13,367 nt of DNA, taken from positions 1 to 13,367 of the forward strand of contig JASLIH010000431.1 of NCBI GenBank assembly GCA_030152105.1. Reading direction: 5' to 3'. Below, piece after piece: positions 9,461 to 13,367 of the stretch. Both the position numbers and the translations under genes were made by a program. Source of the DNA: Actinomycetes bacterium (lineage in GTDB: Bacteria; Actinomycetota; CALGFH01). The first letter of the stretch is position 1, and every line of letters begins with the position of its first letter. The notes below the pieces were generated by a model. That model worked only from the letters and a program-made list of their open reading frames with translations, did no database searches and was not told where the DNA came from.

Positions 9461-10390
9461 ATGGCGACGATGACGAGCTTCGAACTGGTGCCTCAGGGGC
9501 CCTTCTCGCTGGGGGCGAGCGCGGCGTTCCTTGAGGGGTTCTCGCCGGCGGCGCACCGGGCGGCGGACGAGGGCGGGCATCTGCATCTGGCGTTCGTGCC
9601 GGATGGGGAGGAGGCGGCGGCCGGGGTGTGCCTGCGGCAGCCGGACGGGGTGGTCGTCGGGGAGGTGTTCGGAGAGCCCGACCCGAGGGTCGTGCGGGAG
9701 CAGGTGACGCGGATCCTGTCCCTGGACGTGGACGGGAGCGGGTTCCCGGAGGTGGGGCGGCGGGACCCGGTCGTCGGGGGGCTGCAGGGGCGCTGGCCGG
9801 GGCTGCGGCCGGTCGGGTTCTTCTCGCCGTACGAGGCGGCGGCCTGGGCGCTGATCGGGCACCGGACCCGGATCGTGCAGGCGGCCAGGGTCAAGGAGCG
9901 GATGGCGGCCGAGCTGGGGCAGGCGATCGACATCCACGGCGACGTCCGTCATGCCTTCCCCGGCCCGGGCCGGCTGGCCGGGCTGGAGGGGTTCCCGGGG
10001 CTGTTCGCCCGCAAGGTCGAGAACCTCCGGGCGCTGGGCGACGCGGCCGCCGACGGCCGGCTCGACGGGGCCAGGCTCCGCGGGCTGCCTCGCGAGCAGG
10101 CCCTGGCCGAGCTGAAGCAGCTCCAGGGGATCGGCGACTTCTCGGCCGAGCTGGTCCTCCTCCGCGGGGCCGGCGACCCCGACCACCTGCCGGTGCACGA
10201 GCCCCGCCTGGGCCGCGGGGCGGCGATCGCCTACGACCTCGACGAGCCACCCGACCGCCAATGGCTGGAGCACCACGCCGAGGCCTGGCGCCCCTACCGG
10301 ACCTGGGTCGTGCTCCTGCTCCGGGTCCTGCTGGAGACCGAGACCGGCGAGATCGGCGGCACCCGCAACGTCGGCACCCGCCAGACCTGA
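9461..10390 (+). CDS. AlkA-like HhH-GPD DNA glycosylase family protein (atypical active site)
   Basis: Predicted base-excision repair protein related to 3-methyladenine-DNA glycosylase II. From ATG 9461 it is 309 residues. An N-terminal beta part (1-105) precedes RPVGFFSPYEAAAWALIG (116-133), matching the AlkA core. The helix-hairpin-helix LQGIGDFSAELVLLRGAGDP (221-240) follows. After it, where AlkA carries its catalytic Asp, this protein has LPVHEPRL (243-250), so Glu247 or His246 stands near that position. Activity is therefore uncertain; it may be a diverged glycosylase or a non-catalytic DNA binder. Start choice is uncertain: ATGs at 9440, 9461 and 9470 are in frame, none has a good Shine-Dalgarno site, and the frame is open far upstream into treY. 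Homology suggests 9461 or 9470. Third codon positions favour G in the first half and C in the second. Confidence 0.8.
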   Translation: MATMTSFELVPQGPFSLGASAAFLEGFSPAAHRAADEGGHLHLAFVPDGEEAAAGVCLRQPDGVVVGEVFGEPDPRVVREQVTRILSLDVDGSGFPEVGRRDPVVGGLQGRWPGLRPVGFFSPYEAAAWALIGHRTRIVQAARVKERMAAELGQAIDIHGDVRHAFPGPGRLAGLEGFPGLFARKVENLRALGDAAADGRLDGARLRGLPREQALAELKQLQGIGDFSAELVLLRGAGDPDHLPVHEPRLGRGAAIAYDLDEPPDRQWLEHHAEAWRPYRTWVVLLLRVLLETETGEIGGTRNVGTRQT

Positions 10391-10425
10391 CCGGCCCGCC
10401 CCCGGAGCAATCTACGGCTGGAGGA
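10391..10425. other. Short convergent gap between the glycosylase gene and glgP
   Basis: The 35 bp between two stop codons facing each other are GC-rich with no stem-loop followed by a T run on either strand. If a terminator acts here, it is not of the intrinsic type recognisable by eye. Confidence 0.5.
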
Positions 10426-12960
10426 TCAGGCCCAGGCGACCAGGCCGAGCTCGGAGGGGGTGACGAGGCCGACGTGGCGGGGGACGACCCGGACGGTGTA
10501 GCCGAAGGCGCCTGGGGTGGCGAGGGGGACCTCCCCTTCGAAGGCCCAGCCGTCGGGGGTCCGCTGGCCGTTCTGCTTGAGGGTGGCCAGCTCGACCTCG
10601 GGGAGGTCGTCGGCGTCGTCGACCCGGCCGTAGGCGACCTGGACGTCGACCTCGCTGGGGTCGAGGTCGCCCAGCTCGACGAATGCCCTGACGGTGAACC
10701 TGGCGCCGAGCAGGCGCTCCTTGATCCCGTTCTCGACCCGGCGCACGGAGACACCCGGCCAGGCCGCGGCGGCCCGGCGCTTCCAGGAGGCCAGCTCCCT
10801 GGAGGCGGCGAAGTCGTCGCCGGCCAGCCGCCGTGAGGTCGACGCGGCGGGCAGGTAGTAGCCCTCGGTGTAGTCGCGGACCATGCGGCTGGCCAGGATC
10901 GCCGGGCCGAGCGAGACCAGGTTGTGCTTGATCATCGCGATCCAGCCCCTGGGCAGGCCGTCCGGCCGGTCGTAGAACAGCGGCAGGACCTCGTGCTCGA
11001 GCAGGTCGTAGATGGACGCCGCCTCGAGCTGGTCGCGGCGGTCGGGCTCGATCGTCGGGTCGTCGGCCGAGGGGATCGCCCAGCCGTTGTGGCCGTCGTA
11101 GAGCTCGTCCCACCAGCCGTCGCGGATGGACAGGTTGAGGCAGCCGTTGAGGGCCGCCTTCATGCCGCTCGTCCCGCAGGCCTCGTACGGCCGCAGCGGG
11201 TTGTTGAGCCAGACGTCCGACCCGGCGACCAGCGTCCTGGCCATGGCCATGTCGTAGTCGGGGAGGAACGCGACCCGGTGCCGGACCTTGGCCTGGGTGG
11301 CGAAGCGGGCGAAGTCGGCGATCAGCGACTTGCCACCCTCGTCGGCCGGGTGGGCCTTGCCGGCGATCAGCAGCTGGATGGGGCGCTCGGAGTCCAGCAG
11401 CAGCCGGGTCAGGCGCTCCTCGTCCTCCAGCAGCAGGGTGAGCCGCTTGTACGAGGGCACGCGGCGGGCGAACCCGACGGTCAGCACCTCCGGGTCGAAG
11501 GCGCGGTCGATCCAGCCGAGCTGGCCCTCGCTGGCCCCCCGGGCCAGCCAGGCCTTCTTCAGCCGGCAGCGGACGTCGTCGACCAGCCGCTCGCGGGCGA
11601 GCCGCCGCACCCTCCAGATCTCCTCGTCCGGGGCGTTGGCCAGCGGCTCCCAGGAACGGGCGGAGACGCGGAAGTCGGCCCCAAGACGTCGCTCGAACAG
11701 GTCGGTGAACTCGTGGTTGATCCAGGTGCCGGCGTGGACTCCGTTGGTGACGTGCCCGATCGGCACCTCGGCCTGCTCGAACCCGGACCACAGGCCGCTG
11801 AACATGCCGCGCGACACCTGGCCGTGGAGGCGGCTGACGCCGTTGGCCCGCTGGGCCAGGCGCAGGCCCATGATGGCCATGTTGAACATCGCGTGGTCGC
11901 CATCGGGCTCGGCCCCGAGCTGGACGATCTGGTCGACCCCGAGGCCGGTCTCGACCCCGTGCTCACCGAAGTAGCGCTCGATGAACGACCGCGGGAACCG
12001 GTCGATGCCCGCCGACACCGGGGTGTGAGTGGTGAAGATCGTCCCGGCCCGGACCGTCTCGATCGCGGTGGCCGCGTCCAGGCCCTGCTCCTGGATGAGG
12101 CGGCGGATGCGCTCGAGGCCGAGGAATCCGGCGTGGCCTTCGTTGGTGTGGAACACCTCGGGCTCGATCCCGAGGGCGTGCAGGGCCCGTACCCCGCCGA
12201 TGCCGAGCAGGATCTCCTGGCGCAGGCGGTGCTCGCCACCGCCGCCGTACAGGCGGTCGGTGACCGCCCGCTCGGCCGGGCCGTTCTCGTCCACGTCGGA
12301 GTCGAGCAGCAGCAGCGGCGCCCGGCCGACCTCGGCCCGCCAGATCTGGGCGTGGAGCACCCCGTCGGGCAGGCGTACCGAGACCAGCAGCGGCTTGTCG
12401 CCGGTGCCCCGGACCAGCTCGAAGGGGAGCTCGTGGGGGTTGAAGGCTGGGTAGGACTCCTGCTGGCGGCCGTCGGCGGTCAGTGACTGGCGGAAGTAGC
12501 CCGAGCGGTAGAACAGGCCGACCCCGACCACGGGCACGCCGAGGTCGCTGGCCGCCTTGAGGTGGTCGCCGGCGAGCACGCCGAGGCCGCCCGAGTACTG
12601 GGGAAGGACCTCGCTGACGCCGAACTCAGGGGAGAAGTAGGCGATCCGGGAGGGGGCGTTGGCCAGGGTCTGGTACCAGCGGGGCTCGTCGAGGTAGCTG
12701 TCGAGGTCCTTTAGCAGGGCGTGCTGGCGGGCGAGGAAGTCGGTGTCGGCGGCGGCCTGCTCGAGCACGTGGGCGTCGGTTTCGTTCAGCATCCGCAGGG
12801 GGTTGTGCCCGGAGGCCTCCCACCCGGCGGGGTCGATGGTGCGGAACAGCTCCTGGGTGGCGGGGTGCCAGCTCCAGCGGAGGTTGTGGGCGAGGACGCG
12901 CAGCGGGGTGAGGGCGTCAGGCACGGTGGGCAGCACCGTGAATCGGTGTAGAGGTCTCAT
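10426..12960 (-). CDS. glgP: Alpha-glucan (glycogen/maltodextrin) phosphorylase, GT35 with DUF3417 N-terminus
   Basis: Cytoplasmic PLP enzyme that phosphorolyses alpha-1,4-glucan ends to glucose-1-phosphate. From ATG 12960 it is 844 residues. The N-terminal RFTVLPTVPDALTPLR (6-21) with NLRWSWHP (26-33) is the DUF3417-type start of this clade. Family motifs are IAYFSPEFGVSEVLPQYSGG (106-125), VFHTNEGHAGF (269-279), THTPVSAGIDRF (311-322), HVTNGVHAGTW (403-413), FARRVPSYKR (497-506), IAGKAHPAD (532-540) and CGTSGMKAALNG (595-606). K601 is the expected PLP-binding lysine. A GTG at 13011 would add 17 unlike residues and lacks a Shine-Dalgarno site, so MRPLHRF at 12960 is preferred. It also lacks a Shine-Dalgarno site, but TATGAT lies 9 nt upstream, suggesting a leaderless mRNA. 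It is divergent from an ECF sigma gene. With GlgX and MalQ it completes a glycogen degradation set. Confidence 0.95.
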   Translation of the reverse strand: MRPLHRFTVLPTVPDALTPLRVLAHNLRWSWHPATQELFRTIDPAGWEASGHNPLRMLNETDAHVLEQAAADTDFLARQHALLKDLDSYLDEPRWYQTLANAPSRIAYFSPEFGVSEVLPQYSGGLGVLAGDHLKAASDLGVPVVGVGLFYRSGYFRQSLTADGRQQESYPAFNPHELPFELVRGTGDKPLLVSVRLPDGVLHAQIWRAEVGRAPLLLLDSDVDENGPAERAVTDRLYGGGGEHRLRQEILLGIGGVRALHALGIEPEVFHTNEGHAGFLGLERIRRLIQEQGLDAATAIETVRAGTIFTTHTPVSAGIDRFPRSFIERYFGEHGVETGLGVDQIVQLGAEPDGDHAMFNMAIMGLRLAQRANGVSRLHGQVSRGMFSGLWSGFEQAEVPIGHVTNGVHAGTWINHEFTDLFERRLGADFRVSARSWEPLANAPDEEIWRVRRLARERLVDDVRCRLKKAWLARGASEGQLGWIDRAFDPEVLTVGFARRVPSYKRLTLLLEDEERLTRLLLDSERPIQLLIAGKAHPADEGGKSLIADFARFATQAKVRHRVAFLPDYDMAMARTLVAGSDVWLNNPLRPYEACGTSGMKAALNGCLNLSIRDGWWDELYDGHNGWAIPSADDPTIEPDRRDQLEAASIYDLLEHEVLPLFYDRPDGLPRGWIAMIKHNLVSLGPAILASRMVRDYTEGYYLPAASTSRRLAGDDFAASRELASWKRRAAAAWPGVSVRRVENGIKERLLGARFTVRAFVELGDLDPSEVDVQVAYGRVDDADDLPEVELATLKQNGQRTPDGWAFEGEVPLATPGAFGYTVRVVPRHVGLVTPSELGLVAWA

Positions 12961-12969
12961 GGTTGAACG

Positions 12970-12975
12970 ATCATA
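12970..12975 (-). promoter_or_regulatory. Candidate -10 element for leaderless glgP mRNA
   Basis: TATGAT on the minus strand (five of six matches to TATAAT) ends 9 nt before the glgP ATG at 12960, so the transcript should start within about 3 nt of the start codon. No clear -35 is seen at 16-18 nt upstream. It is the strongest -10 match in the intergenic gaps of the window, equal to the one before the permease gene. Confidence 0.45.
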
Positions 12976-13019
12976 CAAGTGCGGTCCGATGGCCGGAGCG
13001 GGCGTCCACACCGATAAGG

Positions 13020-13039
13020 ACGCACTGTCACTACAGCGT
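13020..13039. repeat. Imperfect inverted repeat in the glgP/sigma-factor divergent gap
   Basis: CTGT (13025-13028) and ACAG (13033-13036) are separated by a CACT loop. The outer triplets ACG (13020-13022) and CGT (13037-13039) also pair, with a two-base bulge on the left side. It lies in the 126-bp gap between divergent starts and could be an operator, but such a short repeat can arise by chance. Confidence 0.2.
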
Positions 13040-13086
13040 CATAACAGCGCGCAGGATCGGGCGGTAACGAATCGCCGGCGGCCGCG

Positions 13087-13367
13087 ATGACGGGGGGGAT
13101 GGCCGAGCTGACCAAGGTCGACGTGGAGGCGATGGTCCGGGACGCCCGGGCCGGGGACTCGTCTGCGCTCGGGCAGCTGTACGACACCTACCGCGACCGG
13201 GTGGCCCGGTTCGCGACCGGCAGGCTCGGCGACGCGGAGAAGGCGGAGGACGTGACCAGCGAGACGTTCGAGGCGGTGTGCCGCAACCTTGGCTCCTACC
13301 GGGCCGGCACCGACTTCGAGGCGTGGCTGTTCACCATCGCCCACCGCCGGGTCGCCGACCACTTCCG
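13087..13367 (+). CDS. ECF-family RNA polymerase sigma factor (partial, N-terminal part only)
   Basis: Alternative sigma-70 family factor that directs RNA polymerase to a specific promoter set. The visible 93 residues cover region 2: VRDARAGDSSALGQLYDTY (17-35), core-binding VARFATGRLGDAEKAEDVTS (39-58), ETFEAVCRNLGSYR (59-72) and -10-recognition FEAWLFTIAHRRVADHF (77-93). The AEDVTSETF and AWLFTIAHRRVAD patterns are characteristic of ECF sigmas. Region 4 and any anti-sigma gene lie beyond the right edge. Two in-frame ATGs are possible: 13087, with no Shine-Dalgarno site, and 13099, preceded directly by a G7 run too close for a normal site. The first is used here. It is divergent from glgP across 126 bp; whether it controls glgP is unknown. 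Confidence 0.88.
   Translation, partial: MTGGMAELTKVDVEAMVRDARAGDSSALGQLYDTYRDRVARFATGRLGDAEKAEDVTSETFEAVCRNLGSYRAGTDFEAWLFTIAHRRVADHF

Noticed and set aside
7694..10390. Possible 898-residue protein joining a treY alternate frame to the glycosylase
   Set aside because: The first roughly 580 residues are an Arg/Pro/Gly-rich out-of-frame reading of treY. Glycosylase homology begins only around 9470, so the open frame upstream is a GC artefact.
12961..13011. Upstream GTG start for glgP adding 17 residues
   Set aside because: The added residues do not resemble the family N-terminus, no Shine-Dalgarno site precedes the GTG, and the MRPLHRF start directly follows a good -10 element.

Overview
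This window looks like chromosomal DNA of a very GC-rich bacterium, most likely an actinomycete or close relative. The signs are very few A/T-ending codons, long stop-free frames on every strand, a glycogen phosphorylase with the DUF3417-type N-terminus common in Actinobacteria, and several genes that appear to be read from leaderless mRNAs. I see no tRNA, rRNA, CRISPR array, insertion sequence, integrase or other sign of recent transfer. It reads as ordinary core or housekeeping sequence centred on alpha-glucan and trehalose metabolism.

Layout. 1-533 (-): 5' part of an OppC/DppC-type peptide ABC transporter permease, cut by the window edge. 631-2589 (-): 4-alpha-glucanotransferase malQ. 2641-4776 (+): glycogen debranching enzyme glgX/treX, divergent from malQ across 51 bp. 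4773-5759 (+): secreted lipoprotein with a glycine linker and a propeller-like domain, overlapping glgX by ATGA. 5747-7135 (-): amidase-signature hydrolase, converging on the lipoprotein with a 13-nt overlap. 7164-9368 (+): maltooligosyltrehalose synthase treY, divergent from the amidase with only 28 bp between start codons. 9461-10390 (+): AlkA-like HhH-GPD DNA glycosylase. 10426-12960 (-): alpha-glucan phosphorylase glgP. 13087 to the right edge (+): N-terminal part of an ECF-type RNA polymerase sigma factor.

How the genes fit together. GlgP shortens glycogen or maltodextrin chains to glucose-1-phosphate, GlgX removes the limit branches, MalQ disproportionates the released maltooligosaccharides, and TreY converts reducing-end maltodextrins to maltooligosyl-trehalose. 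Together they form most of a glycogen-to-trehalose and glycogen-to-sugar-phosphate pathway. TreZ, which would release trehalose, is not in the window. The four glucan genes are not one operon: they alternate strands and are interleaved with a lipoprotein, an amidase and a DNA-repair-like gene.

Regulatory reading. The permease and amidase genes have strong Shine-Dalgarno sequences 4 nt before their starts. The four glucan genes have none. malQ, treY and glgP instead have a TANNNT -10-like hexamer 6-9 nt before the start codon, as expected for leaderless transcripts; glgX has only a poor match. The best of these is TATGAT before glgP. No clear intrinsic terminators were found. Nothing here is a clear new system. 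The points most worth checking are the shared leaderless design of the glucan genes, the glgX-lipoprotein coupling, the glycosylase lacking the usual catalytic Asp, and treY without treZ.
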